Shown here: piece after piece, positions 21,093-29,197 of the stretch
How positions within the stretch are numbered: the first letter of the stretch is position 1
Layout: the number at the start of each line of letters is the position of its first letter
IMG/VR virus record: IMGVR_UViG_3300018074_000007
Location: 1-43,954 of that record
Reading direction: 5' to 3' (one strand)
DNA: 43,954 nucleotides
From: a virus
Translations under genes and position numbers: made by a program
The notes under the pieces: generated by a model
Databases searched by the model: none
The model's input: only the letters and a program-made list of their open reading frames with translations
Told to the model about the DNA's origin: nothing

Positions 21093-22633
21093 TAGGGCGC
21101 GAGCAGGCTCGGGCGGAACCGTTTCCGGCGGCGGGCCTGCGCGACACCACCCGTCAGCAGGCCCGCTCCAGCCGGGTTCGTGTACCAGGGCCACAGATCG
21201 TGGAGCTGCCCCGCGAGCGCATCCGCGGGCGCGGGACGCATGAGGAGCGGCGCCAGTTCCCGACCCGCAGCGTGCTGCCGCTGATAGGGCAGTGTGCCCA
21301 TCGACTTCCCGATCTCATGCATCAAACCTGACCGACCAACCGGGATACGCCCACCACGCCCGGCCAGGAGCGTCGTCTCATCGACTTCCGATCCTGTGCC
21401 ACCGAGGGTCCGCAACGCACGCCGGAGCCTCAGCTCCCGACGAATGTATGGCGCGATCTCGGCCTGAATCTCCGTGAAGCCGGGGATGTGATCGGTGAGC
21501 TGCTTCTCCAGTTGCTTCGACGCATCGCTGAGACTATTCGCCAACCGATTCCCCGCCGCCCCGCCTTTCCGACGCAGCGCGAAGGCTTCATCCCGGAGGA
21601 TCATCCGTACATCGTTGAGCGTGCGCCCATCGAGGACATCCGGTGGACCGACCCCAGCACGCCGGAGATCGTTCAGCACATCCTGCACGTCCTGCCGCGC
21701 CACGATCCGCCGCACCGCCGCGGTGTCGAGTGGCCGGTTCAGTGCCGCGTACCGCTGCGAGATCGCCTGCTTCGCTTCGGTGACCTGTTGCAAGGTCGCG
21801 CGCGCATCCGCCGCGAGCTGCGCCCGCGCCGACCGATTCATCGCTCCGGTCTGCTGGACCGCCCCCGCGAACTCGGGCGACAGCTCAGCCAGCGTTGGCG
21901 GCACGGCGGGCGTCCGCATGCGTCCCGCAGCCCGTTCGAGGCCCTCTTGACCACCTGCGCGTGCGAGCAACTGTTCGCCCATGTCCGCGGCCGGTCCCGT
22001 CCGTCCGAACTTCTCCGCACCGATCCGCGGGAGCGCCGCACCAAGGACGCCCGTCCCGAAGCCGATCCCACCGGACAGGAGCATTGACTGCGCCTTGTCC
22101 GCGCCGGTCATTGACGTATCGGGAAGCACATCCCCAGCGGTCATCGCACCCGACATCCCCGCACCCATCATCCCCTGCCGGAGCAGATTCGGCCCTGCGG
22201 CGGCACCGCCGAGCGCGAACGACGGGAGGCTGCCCATCGTGTTCGCCACGAATGCGGACTTCGGTCGCTGCATGGCGAAACGATCCAGCACCTCGCGTGT
22301 GTCGCCAGAGAGCGCACGCGGGATGTTGAGCCCCATCCCGTTTGCGAGCGCCGTCAACTCCTGGATGTTGCGCTCACCCTGCTCCGGGGGCTGAATGCCA
22401 ATCTCGGTATCGGCCTGATTCTGCGCGGCCATCATCTGGCGCGTCAGCGCCTTCATCGAGGTGATGTTGGACCCGGCCCCAGCCATACGCCGGATCGCGG
22501 CGTCGATCTCACCGAGCGGATACTTCCGGCCAGACTTCGTCTGCCCGCGACGCATCCGCATCGCGGTCTCCCACATCTGCCGCAGCTCACGGTAACTGAA
22601 GAGACTCTGTGGTTTCGGCTTCATCGCGGCCAT
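21092..22633 (-). CDS. internal virion (ejection) protein, 513 aa
   Basis: Long helical protein with a central Gly/Ala-rich hydrophobic region (ALGGAAAGPNLLRQ, GGIGFGTGVLGAALP) flanked by polar helices and a basic C-terminus. This composition is typical of podoviral proteins ejected to form a channel through the cell envelope. It follows two other internal-protein candidates and overlaps the previous gene by 13 nt. No enzymatic motif is visible. Assignment rests on composition and gene order. Confidence 0.65.
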   Translation of the reverse strand: MAAMKPKPQSLFSYRELRQMWETAMRMRRGQTKSGRKYPLGEIDAAIRRMAGAGSNITSMKALTRQMMAAQNQADTEIGIQPPEQGERNIQELTALANGMGLNIPRALSGDTREVLDRFAMQRPKSAFVANTMGSLPSFALGGAAAGPNLLRQGMMGAGMSGAMTAGDVLPDTSMTGADKAQSMLLSGGIGFGTGVLGAALPRIGAEKFGRTGPAADMGEQLLARAGGQEGLERAAGRMRTPAVPPTLAELSPEFAGAVQQTGAMNRSARAQLAADARATLQQVTEAKQAISQRYAALNRPLDTAAVRRIVARQDVQDVLNDLRRAGVGPPDVLDGRTLNDVRMILRDEAFALRRKGGAAGNRLANSLSDASKQLEKQLTDHIPGFTEIQAEIAPYIRRELRLRRALRTLGGTGSEVDETTLLAGRGGRIPVGRSGLMHEIGKSMGTLPYQRQHAAGRELAPLLMRPAPADALAGQLHDLWPWYTNPAGAGLLTGGVAQARRRKRFRPSLLAP

Positions 22634-23661
22634 CCCGCATCATCCAACGCCCGATCCGTCCGGTCACGCCGACGCCCAAACGGGCGGAAGACTTGGAGGT
22701 AGGTGCGAATCTCCACGTCGGTCATGCCTGCATCCCGGAGCTGCCGTTCCGCCTCAGCCCGGTCGTTCTGTGCTTCACCCGCGAGCCGCTCCACAATCGC
22801 ATCCGTCGTGGAGACCAACTCATCGCGCTGCTCCTTGGTGAGCTTCTCGTGTCCCGCCAGCGATTGCAGGAGCGCGATGAGGTGCCCGATCTCGGGCAGC
22901 TTCGCGAGCCCACTCTCGCCCTCCGTGAAGAACTGGCTGTGAACATTGGTCAACGTCGCGGCAGCGGCGAGCAACGTGGCCGTGTTCGGATCGGTTGGGG
23001 GCTTATTGCGGAACTGCTCGTACTGTGCGACGGCCGACCGAATTGGTTCCCACTTCCCGAGACGACCCCATACGTTCGTCAGGAGCTGCGTCGGAGGAAT
23101 CTTGGGCGGCTCTGGCTTCCCGATCTCATGCGCCGTCGCCTGCCCGCGAATCTGCTGGCTGAGCAGTTGTGCGACCTGCTCCGCTTCCGGCCCGCCGACG
23201 CGCGTGATGTCTCCCAGCATTTGGTTGATCCGTGCAACCGCTTGCTGCGGCGTCTCATTCGGCTGCGGGGGATACTTCTGGACGATGCCTTCAATGGCAC
23301 GGCGTCGCCCCATCTGGCCTTGCAGCTCATTGACCTGTCCCGCCTCTTGTCCGGCCTGCGACAATGCCTCGGGCCAGTTCGCGGCCATGAGCGCTTTCCC
23401 GACTCCTTCGAGCGGACCACTCGTCCCTTGCGGTTTGGGACCACCTTCTGCGAAGAGGGTTCCGGCCATGCGCAGGAGCGCACTACGGCGCGCGCCCGAG
23501 AGCTGCTCGGGCGTAAGCAAGCCCCCGTAGGGCGAGGCACCCTGCGGGAAGAGTCGCCCCAGGAGCCGGTCAAGAATCGACGGCTTACGCGGACGCGAGG
23601 GCGGGGGCGCCATCGCCATCGGCGAGGGCGGCGCCTGATCGAGCAACAGTCCGGGCATCAT
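22621..23661 (-). CDS. probable internal virion protein, 346 aa
   Basis: Starts at ATG 23661, overlapping the previous stop (ATGA); the frame is open further but covers the neighbour. The N-terminus is Pro-rich (SPMAMAPPPSRPRKPS). The rest is helical, polar and Gln-rich, with EALSQAGQEAGQVNELQGQM suggesting a coiled coil. The block of three such proteins before the large polyvalent-type protein matches the ejection-protein region of podoviruses. No family recognised. Confidence 0.6.
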   Translation of the reverse strand: MMPGLLLDQAPPSPMAMAPPPSRPRKPSILDRLLGRLFPQGASPYGGLLTPEQLSGARRSALLRMAGTLFAEGGPKPQGTSGPLEGVGKALMAANWPEALSQAGQEAGQVNELQGQMGRRRAIEGIVQKYPPQPNETPQQAVARINQMLGDITRVGGPEAEQVAQLLSQQIRGQATAHEIGKPEPPKIPPTQLLTNVWGRLGKWEPIRSAVAQYEQFRNKPPTDPNTATLLAAAATLTNVHSQFFTEGESGLAKLPEIGHLIALLQSLAGHEKLTKEQRDELVSTTDAIVERLAGEAQNDRAEAERQLRDAGMTDVEIRTYLQVFRPFGRRRDRTDRALDDAGWPR

Positions 23662-24383
23662 CCTGGTAGGTCTCCATAGCCGAGGGGCTGTCCGGTGTTG
23701 TTGATCCCTTGTCCCGCCGCCGCGCCCCATCCGAAGGTCGGACTGCCTGGGATGAAGCTACTGATCGACAGTGCGGTCCCGAGCAGGTTGTTGAACCAGT
23801 TGCTCTCCGTCTTCGTGGACTGCGTCTGCCCGTAGGGTCCGACGCTGCTATTCAAGAGCCCTTGCGATCCGATGTCCCAATTCCGCTGCCGGTTCGTGAG
23901 GTAGTCGCCCGCACCGAAGAGCGCCTGATTCGCCCCAAAGCCGAAGTTCGCGGCCTGCCCGGCGCGGCCCATCGCATCGTTGAACGCTCCGATGTTGGCC
24001 TGTGACTCCATGTCATTCACGCCCTGCATCGCGTTCGAGGTTGCGAGACCCTCACGCGCGCCGATCCCGAATGGCGAGGTCGCGGCGAGCTGCGCGCGAC
24101 TCCCGGCGGACTGCCGCATCCGCTCAAAGATCGGGTTCATCTGCGCGAAGTACGGGTTCATAAATTGGTTGGCAGCATTCACATCGCCCCCCAACGCATT
24201 CAGCCCGCTTTGTCCCACTCCCGCCGCGTTCTTCCACCAATCGACGGCCCCCATGACGTTGGGGTCGAGTCCTGGCATCGGCCGTCCCGCGTAGCTCTGT
24301 GCCATCCGCCGCATCTGCTCGACGTAGGATTGAGTCTGCGGATCGAGCCGCGTCTCGGTGACCTGGGGTTTCCCGCCCTTCAT
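23658..24383 (-). CDS. probable internal virion protein, 241 aa
   Basis: ATG 24383 overlaps the previous stop (ATGA). The sequence is rich in Asn, Gln, Gly, Ala and Met, with repeated NAL/NAM elements (SGLNALGGDVNAANQFMNP, SNAMQGVNDMESQANIG) and a weakly hydrophobic C-terminus (LLGTALSISSFIPGSP). Such composition is common in the small ejection proteins of podoviruses. Inference from composition and position. Confidence 0.6.
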   Translation of the reverse strand: MKGGKPQVTETRLDPQTQSYVEQMRRMAQSYAGRPMPGLDPNVMGAVDWWKNAAGVGQSGLNALGGDVNAANQFMNPYFAQMNPIFERMRQSAGSRAQLAATSPFGIGAREGLATSNAMQGVNDMESQANIGAFNDAMGRAGQAANFGFGANQALFGAGDYLTNRQRNWDIGSQGLLNSSVGPYGQTQSTKTESNWFNNLLGTALSISSFIPGSPTFGWGAAAGQGINNTGQPLGYGDLPG

Positions 24384-24772
24384 AGCGCTGTCTCCATCAC
24401 GAGGGCCGAGGGGGTCCACCCCTCCGCTCGTAGAAAGGACCGCGCCCACCCTGCGCGTCCGACAAGGAATGCATTCTTACAGCCTTGCTGCTTGGCCCAC
24501 TCGCGGATCAGCGGCCACATCGTGGCCAGCTCCGCGAGGGTGCCGCCCGCAGCGAACACACACAACGCACGCTTCTGCGGGTAGTCTTGAACCTGCGTCA
24601 CGACGGCCGACTCATTACCTGGCCAGAGCTGGAACTCACCGCGCTCGATGCCCTGCTGCACATCCTCGAAGGAGTGCGTGCCCGACAGCGCGATGGCGCG
24701 ACCGATGACTTCGCGGTACTGCTCGATGTCAGCGAACGTGGACTTCTCGTGAATGTCAGCGTTCGTGGACAT
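24380..24772 (-). CDS. conserved podoviral protein, GNAT-like fold possible, 130 aa
   Basis: Starts at ATG 24772 (TGATG coupling). I recognise the pattern EFQLWPGNESAVVTQVQDYP, then CVFAAGGTLAEL and GCKNAFLVGRAGWARSF, from many podoviruses at the same place before the internal proteins. Some relatives, including T7 gp13-like proteins, are annotated as acetyltransferase-like. Catalytic residues cannot be assigned, so a structural or assembly role is equally possible. Confidence 0.6.
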   Translation of the reverse strand: MSTNADIHEKSTFADIEQYREVIGRAIALSGTHSFEDVQQGIERGEFQLWPGNESAVVTQVQDYPQKRALCVFAAGGTLAELATMWPLIREWAKQQGCKNAFLVGRAGWARSFLRAEGWTPSALVMETAL

Positions 24773-25107
24773 CAACTTTTCTGCGAGGGAGCCGCGTCGA
24801 ACCAATCCACGGCATGCGTCGCTTCGCGTGCGACGAACGGCGTGAAGCGCGCCTGCGTGAGCGCCTCGCGCGCGAGATTGAACTCAGCCTCCTCCAGCAG
24901 AACAACCCCGCCCTTCGGATTCAGCCCGTACGTTGGGATGTCGCCACGCTTCACCGCGTGTCCAATCGCTTCGAGCTTCGAGAGCGCGCTGCCAATCACC
25001 CGCGTCTCACTCGGCGCGGTGAAGCCGCGCGACGTGCCGAGGATGCCGTCGTAGATCAGGTCGAACGTGCGAGCCGCCTCCGGCCCGGTGAAATCCAGCT
25101 TCTTCAT
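24772..25107 (-). CDS. hypothetical protein, 111 aa
   Basis: ATG 25107 follows GGGAGGCGAC directly and is preferred over an ATG four codons upstream. The protein is soluble and helical (FDLIYDGILGTSRGF, then LEEAEFNLAREALTQARF). It resembles small assembly or structural proteins near podoviral fibre genes, without a name. Function unknown. Confidence 0.6.
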   Translation of the reverse strand: MKKLDFTGPEAARTFDLIYDGILGTSRGFTAPSETRVIGSALSKLEAIGHAVKRGDIPTYGLNPKGGVVLLEEAEFNLAREALTQARFTPFVAREATHAVDWFDAAPSQKS

Positions 25108-25121
25108 GTCGCCTCCCACTC

Positions 25122-26432
25122 TTACCAGCAGGGTATGTGACGGGTCGTCCCGGCGATGCTCACCGGCAGCCAGAAGGCTGGATCGCCCGCCGCAGGCGCG
25201 TTGTTGAGCGTCCCTGCCGCGACGCCCGCGCCGTTCGTATGGTTGTTGAACCGAATGCCGATGTTCGTTTGAAGCACGACCTGCCCGGTGATCGTGGCCC
25301 CGCCCGCACTAATCGTGAGCGCTCCGGCCTGCGTCACGACGCCGCCCTTGTCCACGCTCCACTGCGAGACGGTGGCAACCTGGAGGTCCAACAGCAGCGA
25401 TCCCGCCGCCGAGGCCGTGTTCGTGATGTTCAGCTTGATTGCGGTGAAGACGACCCCGGCCGCGTTCCAGGTGGCCGTCATTGTCGCGAGTTGCACATTG
25501 GTCGTGTAGGTCGGGCCGGTGAGGATCAGCGCGTTGAGTGTGGCGGTGGGAGCACCTTCGAGGACGACGGCCGTGACCTGCCCGCCCTTCGTCACCTTGA
25601 AGACGGTCGTCGTATCCTTCTGCCAATCCGCGAACAGCGACCCGGCACCCGAGAGTGTGTCTGTCAGTGTGAACTTGCAGAACGTGCGGGTGTTGGTGGT
25701 CCCGCTCCACACATCATCAGCGCTAATCTTGATGTCGGTCGCGAGGTCTGAGTCGGTGGCATTGCTCAGGATCAGCCGCGTCCCGGCAACGAACGCCCCG
25801 GTGATGTTGCCGGAGAAGATGGCGTGTCCGTTGGTGTCCCACGCGACATAGTTGCCACCAGCCGCGCGACTAATTAGAAAACTCGATGTCGTAGTCGCCA
25901 GACTCGGGGTGCGGATGGTGACGACACCCGCACCGTTCGTGGCGACCGTGAAGAAGGAAACCGTGGTGGCGTAGCGAAAGACCTCGAAGGTGGACGCGAC
26001 AACAACCCGCCCGCCACCCCCGATTATCAGGCTGTCAATGAATAACGTCGAATTGGCGTTGAACTGGAAATCCACCAACTTCGCGTTCGTGTTCGGGTTG
26101 AGCCCGCTCACCGTCAGATTCGCCTTGAAGAACGTGGCCCCTGCACCACTCGGACTCACCCAGCTCCCAGCCCAATCGACGCAAGGGAGGACGGACGCGC
26201 CAGTAACGCTGTAACCGCTAATGATGAACGCCGTCGTGTTCGCGACGGCCGCAATCGTGATCTGCGTGAAGGCGCCAATCTTCGCGTCCCCGCCGCTCGC
26301 CATCTGAACTGACCGCGCGATCTGGTTGAAGGTCAGCTCAATCAACCGGCGCGTGTGATCCTGGTCCCGCTGTTCGTAGGCGGTCGGGGCCTGTGGGAGC
26401 TTCAGCGGGGTTGCTTGAGTGGTTGTGGCCAT
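25122..26432 (-). CDS. tail fibre / tailspike-type protein, 436 aa
   Basis: A short helical N-terminus (YEQRDQDHTRRLIELTFNQI) of the kind that anchors fibres to the tail is followed by long Thr/Ser/Asn/Gly-rich beta strands suggestive of a beta-helix or triple-stranded fibre. The C-terminus, GDPAFWLPVSIAGTTRHIPCW, matches the short conserved tip seen in many podoviral fibres. It should be a receptor-binding or distal tail protein. Located just downstream of the nozzle-like gene in transcription order. Confidence 0.7.
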   Translation of the reverse strand: MATTTQATPLKLPQAPTAYEQRDQDHTRRLIELTFNQIARSVQMASGGDAKIGAFTQITIAAVANTTAFIISGYSVTGASVLPCVDWAGSWVSPSGAGATFFKANLTVSGLNPNTNAKLVDFQFNANSTLFIDSLIIGGGGRVVVASTFEVFRYATTVSFFTVATNGAGVVTIRTPSLATTTSSFLISRAAGGNYVAWDTNGHAIFSGNITGAFVAGTRLILSNATDSDLATDIKISADDVWSGTTNTRTFCKFTLTDTLSGAGSLFADWQKDTTTVFKVTKGGQVTAVVLEGAPTATLNALILTGPTYTTNVQLATMTATWNAAGVVFTAIKLNITNTASAAGSLLLDLQVATVSQWSVDKGGVVTQAGALTISAGGATITGQVVLQTNIGIRFNNHTNGAGVAAGTLNNAPAAGDPAFWLPVSIAGTTRHIPCW

Positions 26433-26435
26433 GTG

Positions 26436-28370
26436 TTACCGTTTCCCTGCTGGGATGACCCCGATCCGTGGAACGCCGACACGCCAGTTCGTCGCGTTGA
26501 CTTCCTCGACGCGCAAGCGCACCCACCGGCCAGTGAGCCGCACCGCCGTAGGATTCGCGGCCGTGAACGGCCCAGCCGATTGCTCGGTCGCCGTGGGATA
26601 CATGGACGTGTAGAGCGTCATGCGCACGTCGCCCAGCGTCTGCTCATCCGGGATGATCTGCTGGAGACGCAAGAGCTGATCGCCGTCGCCCAGCTCGATG
26701 GGGCCGGTCTCTGCATAGACGGACTGGCCTGTCCGATTCGCTCCGAACTCATGCTCGTAGAGGAAGCCATCGGGGTCCAGAAGCACCGGGTACTCGTAAA
26801 TGCCCCGGTCGATCCCGGAGGCGCGCGGGAGCGTTCCGACGTGCCAATGCCCCTCACGAAAGTTGTAGGCGACGTACTTGGCGTTCTCATTGTCCGCAGT
26901 CTTCGAGGGGTAGAACCACCAGACCTCATCGAAGAGAGTCATGGGGACGGCCGCGATCTTCGCCCGCTGGGACTGATCGAGGTCGTTGAAGACATGATCG
27001 GCCACGTCACACGGGATCGGCTTGATCGCACCGTCGTACTCGAAGAACTTCCCGTACGACATCCAGAAGACACGATCACCAAGGGCGATACAGGCGTTTG
27101 GGCCGATGAGTCCGCAGTTATCGCCGAGCTGCTCGAAGGCGTAGACGAACGTCCCGCCGATGAAGGTCATGGCGTAGATGTCCACATCGGTCCAGAGCAT
27201 CGTTTGGCGCCGAGTACGCCGTCCTGCCATCAAGCGGCCCTTCGTCGTCAGCGTGAACGAGCCCGCACTGTTCGTCGCACTCGCCGCCCAATCCGTCAGC
27301 GACTCCTGTGACGCCCACTGAACCTTGCGGCCTTGCCCGCTCGCCCCGAGTGCCACGATGAAGCGCTCGGGCGTCACGACGATAGCCGTGTTGGAGATCG
27401 GCGCGTTGGCAGAGATCGAGTATTGCGAGCTACCTGCGACCGGCGTGACACCCCACACCGGGACCGTCAGGATGGTCGCGGTGTTGCTCGTGATTGTGCG
27501 GGTCTGACCCGAGCCGGTCCCGGCCGTGATAGTGACCGTCCGGCCCGCCCACTGGTTCACGACCCAGGTCTTCGAGGTGTCCTGAAGCGTGGTGGAGGTC
27601 TGCGCGCCCGTCGCGGTGCCGCTCTCCTCTTGGAGGAGAACAGCGACCGCACCGTTCACGCTCGCCTGGAAGATGCGACCATCCGAGCTGAGGCTTCCGA
27701 CGAGCAGCTCACCGAAGTTGTCGAGCTGCCACGTCGCAGGAGGCGTCAGCGTCAGCGCACCCGAGCCAGTGCCGTAGTAACCGGACCCGAACGCACCGGA
27801 GCCGTAGTTCCCGGACACGAAGAGCCCATCCGCTGCGCCGGTCGTCAGCCCGAAGGGTGTGATGTCAGTAAGCAGGCCATCCGTGTAGAGGTAGAGGTTC
27901 GTGTGCGTGCCAACGCCGAGCAACGAAACCGCTGCGTTCGACTTCCAGCCGTGCGAGCCGCGCGGCTTGCCGCTGACCTGGAGATTGATCCCCGAGATTT
28001 GATACAGCGAGCTGCCTGCGACCGGGATGGTGCCCCAGGCGACGGAGACCGTCAGGATGGTGGCCGTGTTGCTCGTGATCGTGCGGGTCTGGCCCGCGCC
28101 GGTCCCGCTAATGATGCTGACCGTCCGGCCCGCCCACTGATTCACGACCCAGGTTTTGCTCGTGTCCTGGAGCGTGGTCGATGACTGCGCGCCCGTCGCG
28201 GTGCCGCTGTCCACGCTGGACGCGACGTTCCGCCAGCCACCGACCGGCGCCATGATCCCTTCGTACCAGCGCACGAGGTTCGCATCGAACCAACGGTTCT
28301 TCGCTTGGTACTTGGTACCATTCTTGTAGACGCCCGGCTGGAGCCGCAGCGAGAGAATCTTCTCGATCAC
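26436..28370 (-). CDS. tail nozzle-like protein with two inserted repeat modules, 644 aa
   Basis: The framework matches podoviral tail nozzle proteins: GVYKNGTKYQAKNRWFDAN at the start, later IVVTPERFIVALGASGQGRKV, TMLWTDVDIYAMTFIGG, CGLIGPNACIALGDRVFWM, and WWFYPSKTADNENAKYVAYN. Two near-identical modules of about 70 residues interrupt it (55-126 and 250-320), each beginning with GTATGAQ and containing DTSKTWVVNQWAGRTV and GQTRTITSNTATILTV. The modules look like surface beta-domains added to a conserved scaffold. Product expected at the distal tail. Confidence 0.8.
   Translation of the reverse strand: MIEKILSLRLQPGVYKNGTKYQAKNRWFDANLVRWYEGIMAPVGGWRNVASSVDSGTATGAQSSTTLQDTSKTWVVNQWAGRTVSIISGTGAGQTRTITSNTATILTVSVAWGTIPVAGSSLYQISGINLQVSGKPRGSHGWKSNAAVSLLGVGTHTNLYLYTDGLLTDITPFGLTTGAADGLFVSGNYGSGAFGSGYYGTGSGALTLTPPATWQLDNFGELLVGSLSSDGRIFQASVNGAVAVLLQEESGTATGAQTSTTLQDTSKTWVVNQWAGRTVTITAGTGSGQTRTITSNTATILTVPVWGVTPVAGSSQYSISANAPISNTAIVVTPERFIVALGASGQGRKVQWASQESLTDWAASATNSAGSFTLTTKGRLMAGRRTRRQTMLWTDVDIYAMTFIGGTFVYAFEQLGDNCGLIGPNACIALGDRVFWMSYGKFFEYDGAIKPIPCDVADHVFNDLDQSQRAKIAAVPMTLFDEVWWFYPSKTADNENAKYVAYNFREGHWHVGTLPRASGIDRGIYEYPVLLDPDGFLYEHEFGANRTGQSVYAETGPIELGDGDQLLRLQQIIPDEQTLGDVRMTLYTSMYPTATEQSAGPFTAANPTAVRLTGRWVRLRVEEVNATNWRVGVPRIGVIPAGKR
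27411..27623 (-). repeat. inserted module, copy 2 (nozzle-like gene)
   Basis: Encodes residues about 250-320 of the nozzle-like protein. Both DNA and protein are highly similar to the copy at 27993-28208. Most of DTSKTWVVNQWAGRTV and TRTITSNTATILTV is identical, so duplication or recurrent acquisition is recent. Confidence 0.8.
27993..28208 (-). repeat. inserted module, copy 1 (nozzle-like gene)
   Basis: Encodes residues about 55-126 of the nozzle-like protein, just before the conserved PRGSHGWKSN segment. Paired with the copy at 27411-27623. Similar short modules occur in virion proteins of unrelated phages, to my knowledge, and are often moved between genes. Confidence 0.8.
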
Positions 28371-28837
28371 GCCGCCTCCCAGCGCACAAACCGCGTCGTA
28401 CTCACAAGAGAGCGCGACCGCCTGAAGACCCCGTAACCCTCACGCCCCCCACCGGGGTTTGTGTTGCCCTCGATGGTGTCATAGCCCTTACCCGATCCGC
28501 CGTCTGTCACGAAGCCGACGTGCGCGAACCGTTTCAGCTCAGGGGACCACAGGAGGAAGAGGTCGCCGCGCTGCGGCGAGGTGACAATCCGATTGCTCGC
28601 AGCAGCCCACGCGGCTATCGCCGCCACAGACGCTGTCCGCGGACACAACCACGCAGCGCCGAGCGCCTGACGACCAACTTGCCCGACGAACGCCGCGCAC
28701 CAGGGCGCGCCCGGTGCGATCCCGGTCTCAGCGAGCCAGTAGTCAATCTGCACGCCACGGTTCGAGTTCTTCGGCTGCTCCATGACGCCGAGGTAGCGCT
28801 TCGCCTCAGCGATCACGGCTTCAATCGGTAGGCTCAT
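28367..28837 (-). CDS. CHAP/NlpC-like endolysin, 156 aa
   Basis: Starts at ATG 28837; the upstream in-frame extension covers the holin-like gene. The amidase/peptidase signature is present: GAPWCAAFV with nucleophile Cys47, FAHVGFV with His106, and IEGNTNPGG with Glu123/Asn125 as the third polar position. A single catalytic domain with no cell-wall-binding repeat fits a Gram-negative host. It overlaps the holin-like gene by 17 nt, forming a lysis pair. Confidence 0.85.
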   Translation of the reverse strand: MSLPIEAVIAEAKRYLGVMEQPKNSNRGVQIDYWLAETGIAPGAPWCAAFVGQVGRQALGAAWLCPRTASVAAIAAWAAASNRIVTSPQRGDLFLLWSPELKRFAHVGFVTDGGSGKGYDTIEGNTNPGGGREGYGVFRRSRSLVSTTRFVRWEAA

Positions 28838-29105
28838 AGCCCCCGCTGACGCTTTGCCGTCGCGCCGCAATCTCGGCAGTGAGGTGATCCACCACCCCGC
28901 CCCCGCGCGCGTTCAGCCACGCCGTCAGGCCCTTGAGCCCGTAGGGCGCGAGGAAGACGAGCGAGGTCCACGCCAGGATGAAGGCGTAAGGCGCGCCGTG
29001 CAGGATGAAGACCACGTCGCACACGAGGCCGAAGAGCCAACTCACGGTCGCAACGAGCTTGTAGTGGTTGCCGAGCCCGAGCAGCTCACGGAGGGAATCG
29101 CTCAT
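28821..29105 (-). CDS. putative holin, 94 aa
   Basis: Two hydrophobic helices are visible (KLVATVSWLFGLVCDVVFIL and YAFILAWTSLVFLAPYGL), with a polar N-terminus and a charged C-terminus. Length and topology suit a class II holin, and it directly precedes the endolysin with an overlap. Holins share little sequence, so the call rests on topology and context. Confidence 0.65.
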   Translation of the reverse strand: MSDSLRELLGLGNHYKLVATVSWLFGLVCDVVFILHGAPYAFILAWTSLVFLAPYGLKGLTAWLNARGGGVVDHLTAEIAARRQSVSGGYEPTD

Positions 29106-29197
29106 GGGGAAGCCTTCGGATAGGCGCCGGGACGTGAGAGCCGAAGCGAGGTGAGTGGGGTCCCTCGGAATCGGAGCACGGAGCCCGGACGCCCGCT

